Below are positions 1-7,255 of a DNA stretch of 21,136 bases, piece by piece. Numbering within the stretch: the stretch's first letter is position 1; the number at the start of each line of letters is the position of its first letter. The stretch is from JAICLL01 sp035252155 (GTDB lineage Bacteria; Planctomycetota; Planctomycetia; Pirellulales; JAICIG01), in assembly GCA_035252155.1 (NCBI GenBank), contig DATFDL010000271.1:1-21136 (forward strand). Reading direction: 5' to 3'. The position numbers and the translations under genes were made by a program. The notes beneath the pieces were generated by a model, which saw only the letters and a program-made list of their open reading frames with translations, was not told where the DNA came from and made no database searches.

Positions 1-41
1 TCAGCCCGCTCCCACGGCGGGTCATCCCGCGGACACCTGCC

Positions 42-476
42 CTAGCCGAGCTGCTCGGCAAGCGCGACAATGATGCCCTCGGGACCGCGGATGTAGGCTA
101 ACCGGTACGTGTCCTCGTACTGCATTTCGCCAATGAGCTCAGCCCCGTGGGCGCGCAGGCGCGCGACGACAGCGTCGATGTCATCGACGGCGAACATGAC
201 GCGGCGGATGCCCAGCGTGTTCACCGGCGCGTCGACGGGCCCAAATCGGATCGCGTGGGGCGTGTGGAACTTGTCCAGCTCAATGCCCTGCCCGTCGGGA
301 GTCCGCATCATCGCGAGGGTGGCCCGGACGTCGTCGAGCCCGATCAGTTTGCCGACCTAAGGCCCTTCGACGGTCGTCTCCCGCTCGAGCTTAAGGCCCA
401 GTTCGACGAAGAACGCCTTGGCGGCTTCGAGATCGTCCACAACGATCAGGAGGTTGTCCATCCGTTGAACCGTCAT
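42..476 (-). pseudogene. VOC (glyoxalase/bleomycin-resistance fold) protein, interrupted by in-frame TAG
   Basis: The frame reads from an ATG at 474-476 to a TAG at 42-44, 144 codons before the final stop, which is a normal length for a single-domain vicinal oxygen chelate protein. A purine-rich AAGGAGG-type tract lies upstream (about 479-496). Two beta-alpha-beta modules are visible: an N-terminal one beginning MTVQRMDNLLIVVDDLEAAK and a C-terminal one with the strand-helix pattern MFAVDDIDAVVARLRAHGAE and an end EGIIVALAEQLG. The frame is open except for one TAG at 357-359, after ...TTVEGP. The reading continues in the same frame as VGKLIGLDDVR, so one base change (TGG to TAG would restore a tryptophan) explains the break. 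Family members are metal-dependent lyases, dioxygenases or antibiotic-binding proteins; the substrate cannot be told. I call it a pseudogene, but sequencing error is possible. Confidence 0.8.
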
Positions 477-926
477 ATCCTTCCTTTCCTCCTTGACTGC
501 TGATATCGGCCATATTGTAGCGGAGCAGGTTCCCGTGTTCAGCCAAAAAACGGTCGTTTGAACCGCACGAAGAGCCGGAGGGAAAGCCTTTCCGACGACT
601 CCCGAAAAAAAACCAGCAACGTGTGAGGCAAATTGAACCTCGCAGGAATCGCCCGAAGTGCCGCGCATTTCAAGGAAAAGCCCACCGCAAGACGCGACGA
701 CAGGCCTTCGCAGAAATCAAGTCGAGGCGACTGGACGCCGTTAGAGCTTTTGTCGCTGGCGTCAGGGGTTGGGAAGCCTCCCCGCGTCGATGGCTGGATA
801 ACAGACAGCTATCAAGCTGGTGGCTTAGCGATTCAGAATGTCATCCATCTGGAAATGCTAGCCAACCCGTCGGCTGTGAACAGGGAGAAAAGGCGGCCGA
901 ACACTGCTACGTTCCCGCCTTCCCGG
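477..926. other. Gene-free stretch between the VOC and MBL genes
   Basis: About 450 bp. Open frames cross it on both strands, but none has a recognisable domain, a good ribosome binding site or a protein-like composition. The part next to 477 must hold the leader and promoter of the VOC gene. A short A-rich run occurs near 603-611. I see no RNA gene and no convincing terminator. Confidence 0.4.
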
Positions 927-1583
927 TCATTGGTCCTCGCCGCGCCGCACGCGATCAAGGATCGCGCCAATGCGGCGACGTGCATCTGACCTGTCGGTCT
1001 TGGCACAATAGGGTTGCCCGCGGGTCGCGGCCCACGGGACGAGCACATCGAAATCGAGATCGCGGATGAGTTCGAGGCTCTTGATGTAAGAGGTGCGATC
1101 GCTCTCGCCGAGCACCGTGGCGACCCACTCGCCCTCGCGCAGATAAATAGTGTCGCTGGTGAACAGGAAACGGTGGCCTTCGCTGTTCCAGAGGAAGGTA
1201 GTCGTCCCGCTCGTATGGCCTGGGGTCGGAATCACCTCGAAGTCGTCGTCGAGAACGTGACGGTTGGCGAAGGTGCCATGCACGCGAGTTTTCGCGGCGA
1301 CCGACTCGCGGTCCTTCTCGTGGCAGTAGACCGGAGCGTCGATCCGGTCCGGTGCGACCATTGCCTCGTGCCAATGGTTGAAGTACCGCCGCGCGATGCC
1401 GCCGAGATCCCGGACCGCCATCGCGTCGGACGTGAGCGTGTCGGCGCTGTAAACGAGCAGGTTGCCGTGCTTGCGGTGCAAAAGGAAGGCGCGGATATCA
1501 AGCGATGGGTCGAACGGAAGCGGCTGCGGAGCCGAGGCATACAGCCCGCCCAGCGCGGCCTCCACTTGAACGAGTTCTTTCAT
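927..1583 (-). CDS. MBL-fold metallo-hydrolase-like protein
   Basis: A 218-aa protein starting MKELVQVEAALGG at an ATG (1581-1583). An upstream frame extension of 61 codons is serine/proline-rich and unlike protein, so the internal ATG was chosen; a weak GAGG lies about 11 nt upstream. The metallo-beta-lactamase fold is suggested by PTPGHTSGTTTFLW (H123), the following strand FLFTSDTIYL (D144) and the C-terminal LDFDVLVPWAA. The usual HxHxDH metal motif is replaced by H70-W-H72-E-A-M75, so the Asp and third His are missing, and no clear final histidine is seen. Related proteins in databases are, as far as I recall, simply annotated MBL-fold hydrolases, so this may be a subfamily feature rather than damage. 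Substrate unknown. It lies alone, with long spacers on both sides. Confidence 0.85.
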   Translation of the reverse strand: MKELVQVEAALGGLYASAPQPLPFDPSLDIRAFLLHRKHGNLLVYSADTLTSDAMAVRDLGGIARRYFNHWHEAMVAPDRIDAPVYCHEKDRESVAAKTRVHGTFANRHVLDDDFEVIPTPGHTSGTTTFLWNSEGHRFLFTSDTIYLREGEWVATVLGESDRTSYIKSLELIRDLDFDVLVPWAATRGQPYCAKTDRSDARRRIGAILDRVRRGEDQ

Positions 1584-2436
1584 TGGTACCCGAGCCTCAG
1601 GTTGCTGACTGCACGGCGGCATAAACTTTGCCGATATCAAACAGGTTGTGGACTGACACGAACTTCTCGGTCTGCTTTTCGATGGTAAAGATGAGGGTGG
1701 ACTTGGGGATGGAGGAGACGGAAGAACGAGTAGCCATTTGCGGGGTCCATCCAAAATCGCGAGCAAACCAAGCGGACTGCGGAGCCGAGACGTGCATTAC
1801 GGATACTGCCGCTTCCGCTTTCACAAATTCATTGTACGATCTCCACGTCACAGTGGCTTACAACGAGCGCGCTGACAAGACTGCGTCCCGCCCGATTGCA
1901 TTTTTGCCGCGGGTAGTTTTGCGGATCGCGCGTCGGTCTTCCAGCTACTTGCGTCAGCATCCACGCTGCGACGTAAGTGCGATTTTCGCAACTCGGCAAC
2001 ATGCCCCGCTGCAGAAGGGGTGGGTGCGTGAATCTCTCGATTTTTTGCGGCTTGTGCAAATTTGCAAACACCGTGCGCGGCAGATCGCCGACGGACCACT
2101 TACGGCGATTCTGGGCTGGGCCGAAACGCCCAGCGGCGATCTGAATCTTTTGCGAATTCACGTGAAAACCGACCAAGCCAGCTTTGTGGGATGCTGCGGA
2201 GAGAGGGACGAGAAAGGAGCCAGAGGTCGGAGGTCAGGGGCCAGGGACAATTAGGGGTCGGGATTCAGGGGTCGGGGGTCAGGGAAACGCAACGAGTAAC
2301 GGAAGCAGGAACACGCGCTTGCATCAGCGGCGGTTGATCTATCGTGGTGTCGGCGCAAGTGCGCCAGGGATTCGAGGTTATGGCGCGAGAGCGATGAGGG
2401 TCCCCTTGTTCTTCGCAAGCAAATCGCGATCAGACG
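1584..2436. other. Long gene-free stretch with hairpin and G-rich repeat
   Basis: About 850 bp. An 84-codon minus-strand frame (1597-1851) ends 13 bp before the MBL start and is the only candidate short gene, but it has no recognisable domain and I do not call it. Other open frames look like chance frames. A hairpin with stem GCTGGGC (2115-2121), loop CGAAAC and stem GCCCAGC (2128-2134) is followed by an AT-richer run, but lacks a clean T tract. The G-rich repeat at 2223-2284 is listed separately. The upstream half is less GC-rich than the flanking genes. Confidence 0.4.
2223..2284 (+). repeat. G-rich dispersed repeat, potential G-quadruplex
   Basis: The stretch is built of GGTC/GGTCA-like units with many G runs. 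Its core, 2254-2284, has five runs of three to five G separated by 2, 5, 2 and 3 bases (GGGG-TC-GGG-ATTCA-GGGG-TC-GGGGG-TCA-GGG). The reverse complement of 20841-20871 matches this core at 30 of 31 positions. The spacing satisfies the usual rule for intramolecular G-quadruplexes on the plus strand. It lies upstream in sequence of the 3' end of the dimethylformamidase-like gene. Confidence 0.75.
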
Positions 2437-4017
2437 TCAACCCAAAAACCGCCGCATCACATTCGCAGTGATCTTCGAGACGGCCTCGTCGACTAGCAGA
2501 CAGCTTACCCAGGTGATCGAGCCGACGGAAAAGACTTCGCCGCCGCTGAGCGTGTCGTAATAGACCATCTCGGCCCCGCCTTCGTCTCGGTTGAGACCCT
2601 TGGCCAGCAACTGCACATTTTTGGGCGAACTGGGCGTGATCTTGTCGGTCTCATGCCCGGAGGCGCCGCCCTCACAACGGCGATGCAGGCTGTGGACGCC
2701 GAACACGTCTCCGCGCTTTAGATCGGCGCCGGCGAAGGCCCAATGCTCGGCGTCGATCACACGGTACGGCGCGGCGGTCATCGCCCCCGGATCGCTGTAA
2801 GCCACGCCCAGCAGGTTGGCCTCCGATTCGTAACGCAGATGGAAGCGGCTCTCGGCATGCTTGCTATCGAGCTGACGTTGGTCGCCGTTGCGGCAGATGA
2901 TCGTCGTGGCGTCGAGAAACTCGACTTCGCAGTTCAGCCCGTTGCCGCCCAAGTAGATGAGCTTGCCGCCCTCGTCGCGCACCCATCGTTTGACGCGATC
3001 GTACATTTTGCGAGACCAGTATTCGGGGTGCGCCGAGAGCACCAGCACGCGGTAGTCGGCCAAGTCAAGCTCGCCGTGGTGCAGTTGGGTTTCGGCATAG
3101 AGGTCGTAGTCGAAGTGTTCGCGCTCCAGCCAGGCCAGCAGCCGCCACTCGGCGGGCGCCACGTGGCAGGCCGCGCGCCCTTCGATTGGGTCGGTCGGCT
3201 CCTCGGCAAGGGCGATCGAGTTGATCGGCTCCGGCCGGTCGAACGATAGCGGATCGTACTCGTCGCCGGTGTGGTGCAGATGATCGGGGTCGGTGTAACG
3301 CTTCAGCTCTTGTCGCGAGTTGACCGTCGGCGTTGGCGGCAGGCGATCGGCATGAATGTAGTTGCTGCGTCCGCCGAAGCTGTTGTAGGCGTTCCAAGTG
3401 ATGTTCGAGGCCAGCACCGCCATTTTCGCTGCCGGCCGAGCGGGAGCCACGATCCAGGGAAACGAAAAATGGGCGCCCGCGGCCGTGCGCGCATGAAAGT
3501 AATAGAGGCCGCTCTTGGCCGGCGCCTCGACGAACTGCCGGTGCACCTTGATGTTGTAGCCTTGTTCATTGAACCTCACGCCGGTCTGTGTGTAGTCGCC
3601 GTCGGGCGTGATCTGCATGGTCGCCCGCGGGCCATGTTCGTCGTGCCAGCCGAGATTGCGGATGTGCTCCTTCTGCCCGCCGTATCGCCATAGCTCAAGC
3701 TGATAGGCTTCGACCGAGTGAACGCGGAACTCACCCTCTTCGCCGGCCTTGACCCATTTCGGCCAGACGTAGCCGAGCAGACAGTCGGAGAGCAGGCGAA
3801 ACTGATACACTTCGCCCGGCCGGACGATAAGCTTCACACGCTTCGCGCCATAACCCTGCTTGTAGAGCGTCGCCTCGCACGGGCCGGGCGGCAGGTCGGC
3901 ATAGACAGCGCCAGTGGCTCGCGAGCGGGCCTCAATCGACTGCCCGTCGCGGATGAACTCGATCAGCACGTCGGGCAGCGCCACATAGCGTTCGTCGCTG
4001 ACATAACCGATGAGCAT
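2437..4017 (-). CDS. N,N-dimethylformamidase large-subunit-like protein
   Basis: A 526-aa protein. The N-terminal part (about 1-75) resembles a carboxypeptidase-regulatory-like beta-sandwich (VALPDVLIEFIRDGQ, YADLPPGPCEATLYKQGYG). A middle beta-rich region follows, and from about residue 195 the sequence looks like the C-terminal domain of the DMFase large subunit, with NAYNSFGGRSNYIHADRLP and, further on, VLVLSAHPEYWSRKMYDRVK and YLGGNGLNCEV. In characterised DMFase the large subunit carries an iron site and hydrolyses N,N-dimethylformamide. Homologues are widespread, and the true substrate here is unknown. No signal peptide is seen. The small DMFase subunit is not encoded nearby. The gene starts 6 bp after the receiver gene stops, so the two are probably co-transcribed; no strong Shine-Dalgarno is visible, which fits coupled translation. 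Confidence 0.8.
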   Translation of the reverse strand: MLIGYVSDERYVALPDVLIEFIRDGQSIEARSRATGAVYADLPPGPCEATLYKQGYGAKRVKLIVRPGEVYQFRLLSDCLLGYVWPKWVKAGEEGEFRVHSVEAYQLELWRYGGQKEHIRNLGWHDEHGPRATMQITPDGDYTQTGVRFNEQGYNIKVHRQFVEAPAKSGLYYFHARTAAGAHFSFPWIVAPARPAAKMAVLASNITWNAYNSFGGRSNYIHADRLPPTPTVNSRQELKRYTDPDHLHHTGDEYDPLSFDRPEPINSIALAEEPTDPIEGRAACHVAPAEWRLLAWLEREHFDYDLYAETQLHHGELDLADYRVLVLSAHPEYWSRKMYDRVKRWVRDEGGKLIYLGGNGLNCEVEFLDATTIICRNGDQRQLDSKHAESRFHLRYESEANLLGVAYSDPGAMTAAPYRVIDAEHWAFAGADLKRGDVFGVHSLHRRCEGGASGHETDKITPSSPKNVQLLAKGLNRDEGGAEMVYYDTLSGGEVFSVGSITWVSCLLVDEAVSKITANVMRRFLG

Positions 4018-4023
4018 GGGCGA

Positions 4024-4449
4024 TCAACATGCCGGATGGGTTGGCTGCCCGCTGCTGAGGAGTGTGTTGCGGACGGCTTCGATGCTCGCTTTGATTTCTT
4101 CCAGCGTGGCGGGCTTGACCAGGTAGCCGTCGATGCCGGTGTATTGTGCCCGCAGCCGGTGTTTGGCTTCGCTCAGACCAGTCAGCGCGATGATTTTTGT
4201 TTCGCTCAGCCGTGGCTCGCGGCGAATTTGCTTGGCGATCTCGAAACCGTCCATGCCCGGCAAGGCGAGGTCGAGGAAGACCAGGTCGGGATGAATCGTT
4301 TCAATCTGCATCAGCGCGTCGGGGCCGCGGCGCGCGGTGTGAACCGCATGGCCGAGCTGCTGCAAGAGAATGGCGAAGGAATCAACCGTGTCTTGATCGT
4401 CGTCGATGACAAGAATGCAAAGGGGGCTGGCGTCGTGCGGCTGACTCAT
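4024..4449 (-). CDS. Single-domain response regulator (CheY-like receiver)
   Basis: A 141-aa protein starting MSQPHDASPLCILVIDDDQD at an ATG (4447-4449). The frame is open further upstream, but the extension is basic and outside the receiver fold. All receiver residues are present: the acidic cluster D16-D18, phospho-acceptor D60 in LVFLDLALPGMDG, T90 in IIALTG, and K112 in YLVKPA. There is no output domain, so it should act by binding a partner when phosphorylated by a histidine kinase or hybrid kinase encoded elsewhere. No kinase is in the window. It is followed after 6 bp by the dimethylformamidase-like gene and diverges from the glycosyltransferase gene at 4565, leaving about 115 bp for two promoters. 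Confidence 0.93.
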   Translation of the reverse strand: MSQPHDASPLCILVIDDDQDTVDSFAILLQQLGHAVHTARRGPDALMQIETIHPDLVFLDLALPGMDGFEIAKQIRREPRLSETKIIALTGLSEAKHRLRAQYTGIDGYLVKPATLEEIKASIEAVRNTLLSSGQPTHPAC

Positions 4450-4564
4450 GCTTAAACGGGTTCTCGCGAAGATGCTTTCGTAGCGAACTGTCAATCTACC
4501 AGCACGGCCCACCCGCTGTCGAGTACCGCGTTGACTTGCTTCGTGGGCCACCTAGAATGGCCAC

Positions 4565-5281
4565 ATGCCCCTGCGCGTGCTGACAGCCCTGCCGGTGTAC
4601 AACGAAGCGGCCCACGTGGCCGCGGTCCTGGCCGAGGTGCGCCGCTACAGCCCCGAAGTGCTGGTGGTCGACGACGGCTCGCGCGACGGAACGGCCGGCG
4701 CGCTCGATGCCATCGAGGGCCTCCACCGCCTCACGCACGCGGAAAACCGCGGGTATGGCGCGGCCCTGCGCTCGGCGTTCGACTTCGCCATCCGCGAGGG
4801 ATACGAAATTCTGGTGACCATCGATTGCGACGGCCAGCACGAGCCGCGGCGCATTCCGCGGTTTGTGGCGGCCTGCGCCAGTTGGGACATCGTTTCGGGC
4901 AGCCGCTATCTGAAGCAATATCCCGGCGACAGCCTGCCGCCGGCCGATCGCCGCCGCATCAACGAGCTGCTGACGACGGAAATCAACGCGCGGCTTGGTT
5001 TGCATTTGACCGACGCCTTTTGCGGCTTCAAGGCTTATCGGGTCGAGGCGCTGCGGCGGCTGAACATCACCGAAAACGGCTACGCCATGCCGCTGGAGGT
5101 GTGGGTGCAAGCCGCCTGCGCCGGCTTGCGCATTCGCGAGCTTCCGGTGCCGCTCATCTACCTCTCCGAAGAGCGATCGTTCGGCGGCGCGCTCGACAAC
5201 TCCGAAGTGCGCTTGAACCACTATCGTCAGGTGTTCGAACGCAGTTTAGCCGCGGTATGTCCCGAAGGATGCGCGGGATGA
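4565..5281 (+). CDS. Family 2 glycosyltransferase (DPM1/DPG synthase-like)
   Basis: A 238-aa protein with the GT-A fold: ALPVYNEAAHVAAVL near the N terminus, nucleotide-binding VVDDGSRDGT (D36, D37), the conserved ENRGYGAALRSAF segment, and the metal-binding D87-C-D89-G in TIDCDGQHEP. The order and spacing match dolichyl/polyprenyl-phosphate mannose or glucose synthase-like GT2 enzymes, which load a sugar from a nucleotide donor on to an acceptor. No transmembrane helices follow the catalytic domain, so it should be soluble or peripheral. The TGA at 5279-5281 overlaps the ATG of the next gene (ATGA), indicating translational coupling and a shared pathway. Sugar donor and acceptor cannot be read from the sequence. 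Confidence 0.92.
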   Translation: MPLRVLTALPVYNEAAHVAAVLAEVRRYSPEVLVVDDGSRDGTAGALDAIEGLHRLTHAENRGYGAALRSAFDFAIREGYEILVTIDCDGQHEPRRIPRFVAACASWDIVSGSRYLKQYPGDSLPPADRRRINELLTTEINARLGLHLTDAFCGFKAYRVEALRRLNITENGYAMPLEVWVQAACAGLRIRELPVPLIYLSEERSFGGALDNSEVRLNHYRQVFERSLAAVCPEGCAG

Positions 5282-6951
5282 GCGAGACCCGTGCCAGCGC
5301 ACCGGAGACCAACGACTGCGGCACGGCAAGTGGCCTGTCGTCGGCATTGGAGTTCCGCCGGTTGCGCGCGCCGCGTGAAGACCGGCAGGTGTTGGCCATC
5401 CCGGCGCTCGACACAGTGGGCGACCTCTTGCATCGGCCCGCAGCGGCGGATGCCGAGCAACAAACGCGGCGCTGCGAATACGACGTTCATGGTCGCTCGC
5501 TGTGCGATCTGGCAAATCTGGCGCGGCGCGAAATGCTGGCCGCGGCGCGGCGCTACACGGCCAGCTATCGTGCCGTTGCCGCGCCGCCAGAGGGGGCGCG
5601 GGTGTTTTTGGCCGGCCATCAGCCGCAGATGTTTCATCCCGGCGTCTGGTACAAAAACTTCGCGCTGGCCCGGCTGGCGCGCCAGCACGGCGCCACGGCC
5701 GTCAACCTGATAATCGACAGCGATACGCTCAAGGAGCCGGCGCTGCGCGTGCCGGGCGGCAGCGTGAGCGAACCGGCGGCGCGCAACATCGCGTTCGACG
5801 AACAGGACAGCGCCGTGCCGTTCGCCGGTCGGGCAATCCGCAATCGCGAGCTGTTCGAGAGCTTCGGCCGCCGGGCGGGCCAGTGGCTGCGGCCGCTCGT
5901 GCCCGATCCGTTGTTGGCGAGTTTCTGGCCGATGGTTGTGGCCCGCAGCCGAGAGACCGAAAATTTGGGCGAGTGTTTGGCGCAAGCCCGCCACCAGCTT
6001 GAAGGCGAGTGGGGCATCGAGACGCTCGAATTGCCGCAGAGCCATGTTTGCCAATTCGAGTCGTTTCAGTGGTTCGTTGCGCACGTGCTGGACCAACTAC
6101 CGCGGTTCGCCGCAGTCTATAACCAGGCCGTGGCCGATTATCGCCGGCTGCACGGCATCCGCGGCGCGAATCATCCTGTGCCCGACCTGGCGCGCGACGG
6201 CGAGTGGCTCGAAGCGCCGTTCTGGCTGACGAGCGACGAGCGGCCCGAACGGCGGCGGCCGTGGGTGCGCCGGCGCGGCGGCGAATTGCTGCTGAGCGAC
6301 CGCAGCGGCTTCGAGATCAGCCTGCCGCTGTTGGGCCAGGGCGACGCTGGCCGGGCGGTTGAGACGCTTGCCGAGTTATCGCAGCGCGGCGTGCAGTTGC
6401 GCACCCGCGCGCTGACCACCACGTTGTTCGCTCGGCTCTTTCTGGGCGATTTGTTTTTGCACGGCATCGGCGGCGGTAAATACGATCAATTGACCGACGA
6501 ACTGATTCGCCGCTTTTTCCAAATCGAGCCGGCGCCATTTGTGGTGTTGTCGGCGACGCTGCTGTTGCCGATCGCGCACGAGCGAATCACGGCCGACGAC
6601 GCCCGCCGCGTGGATTGGCAATTGCGCGAGTTGGAGTTTCATCCCGAGCGGCACGTTGCGGCGGAGAGCCTGTCGGACGACGCGGCGGCGAAGGCCGGTG
6701 AGTTCGTCGCCGAAAAAGAGCGTTGGATCGCCACGCCGGTCACGCGCGAAACCGCGCGGCAGCGCTGTCGGGCCATTCGCCAGGCGAACGAGGCGTTGCA
6801 GTCGTTTCTGGCCACTCAGCGCCATGAGCTATTGGCTCGCCGCGACGATTATGCCCGGCGGCTGCGGGCCGAGGCCGTTTTGGGCTGGCGGGAATACGCT
6901 TTTTGCCTTTATCCCGAGGGCGTGCTGCGAGAGTTTTTGCTCACCCCCTAG
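5278..6951 (+). CDS. Conserved-looking hypothetical, distantly BshC-like
   Basis: A 557-aa protein. I chose the ATG at 5278 because it overlaps the glycosyltransferase stop (ATGA) and has AAGGA at 5265-5269 with an 8-nt spacer; ATGs at 5257 and 5269 in the same frame are alternatives. Landmarks are LAGHQPQMFHPGVWYKNFAL (about 111-130), NLIIDSDTLKEPALR (143-157), a long central region, and TTLFARLFLGDLFLHGIGGGKYDQL followed by a helix and FVVLSATLLLP. The order recalls BshC, the putative cysteine-adding enzyme of bacillithiol synthesis (TGQQ...YK, then D..LP..GGPGE..Y). The resemblance is to overall layout, not identity, so the function is an inference. The C-terminal third is rich in R, E and A and likely helical, as in the BshC coiled coil. 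No signal peptide or membrane span. Confidence 0.72.
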   Translation: MSETRASAPETNDCGTASGLSSALEFRRLRAPREDRQVLAIPALDTVGDLLHRPAAADAEQQTRRCEYDVHGRSLCDLANLARREMLAAARRYTASYRAVAAPPEGARVFLAGHQPQMFHPGVWYKNFALARLARQHGATAVNLIIDSDTLKEPALRVPGGSVSEPAARNIAFDEQDSAVPFAGRAIRNRELFESFGRRAGQWLRPLVPDPLLASFWPMVVARSRETENLGECLAQARHQLEGEWGIETLELPQSHVCQFESFQWFVAHVLDQLPRFAAVYNQAVADYRRLHGIRGANHPVPDLARDGEWLEAPFWLTSDERPERRRPWVRRRGGELLLSDRSGFEISLPLLGQGDAGRAVETLAELSQRGVQLRTRALTTTLFARLFLGDLFLHGIGGGKYDQLTDELIRRFFQIEPAPFVVLSATLLLPIAHERITADDARRVDWQLRELEFHPERHVAAESLSDDAAAKAGEFVAEKERWIATPVTRETARQRCRAIRQANEALQSFLATQRHELLARRDDYARRLRAEAVLGWREYAFCLYPEGVLREFLLTP

Positions 6952-6971
6952 CCCGGATTGCGAACCGGCCC

Positions 6972-7038
6972 GTAGCCGACTTCGTGAGAAGTCGGACCGT
7001 CACACCAGTAAGGCCAGAATTCTCACGAATTCTGCTAC
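6972..7038. repeat. BIME-like inverted pair of REP hairpins with GTAG feet
   Basis: Two perfect 8-bp hairpins sit 19 bp apart. The first (6976-6995) has stem CCGACTTC/GAAGTCGG and loop GTGA, preceded by GTAG at 6972-6975. The second (7015-7034) has stem CAGAATTC/GAATTCTG and loop TCAC, followed by CTAC at 7035-7038, which is GTAG on the other strand. The cores are reverse complements (TTC-GTGA-GAA and TTC-TCAC-GAA), while two stem positions differ with compensating changes on both arms. A GTAG foot plus hairpin in inverted pairs is the architecture of bacterial REP/BIME elements mobilised by RAYT (Y1 HUH) transposases. It lies between convergent genes. Confidence 0.75.
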
Positions 7039-7047
7039 ACCGACAGT

Positions 7048-7228
7048 GGGTGCCACGGCATCCGCCGCGGCGCTGTTGGCGCCGATCCGACGTGCGGCGC
7101 ATATCGCCGCGGCGGACGCCGTGCAGGGCTCGCTCAGTAATCGGGCCGAAAAGCACGGCGTCCGTCGCAGCGGCCGCGCTTGTACAGCTTGCGATGTCGC
7201 ATGCGCTGCGACGGATGCCGTGGCACCC
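7048..7228. repeat. Nested inverted-repeat element
   Basis: The arms 7048-7073 and 7203-7228 are inverted repeats matching at 24 of 26 positions, including a perfect outer 17 bp (GGGTGCCACGGCATCCG at 7048-7064 against 7212-7228). Inside, CGGACGCCGTGC (7113-7124) and GCACGGCGTCCG (7153-7164) form a second perfect 12-bp pair. No protein is encoded. The form suggests a MITE-like or folded-RNA element. It lies in the space between two convergent genes, where it could also act as a bidirectional transcript end. Confidence 0.65.
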
Positions 7229-7255
7229 GGGAGATCGTCTCGTCCGCGATGCAGT

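Noticed and set aside
623..1069. Open frames of 118-148 codons on the plus strand
   Set aside because: They run antisense into the MBL gene, lack domains and have an arginine/serine-rich shadow composition.
1597..1851. 84-codon minus-strand frame just upstream of the MBL gene
   Set aside because: No family, no ribosome binding site, and no protein-like composition that I can support; kept only as a note in the spacer entry.
2115..2134. Hairpin as intrinsic terminator
   Set aside because: No T tract directly after the stem on either strand and no gene ending close by.
1628..2254. 208-codon plus-strand frame
   Set aside because: Crosses a non-coding spacer into the G-rich repeat; no domain and no start signal.
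5227..6096. 289-codon minus-strand frame
   Set aside because: Shadow of the BshC-like gene in GC-rich DNA; antisense to a coupled, better supported CDS.
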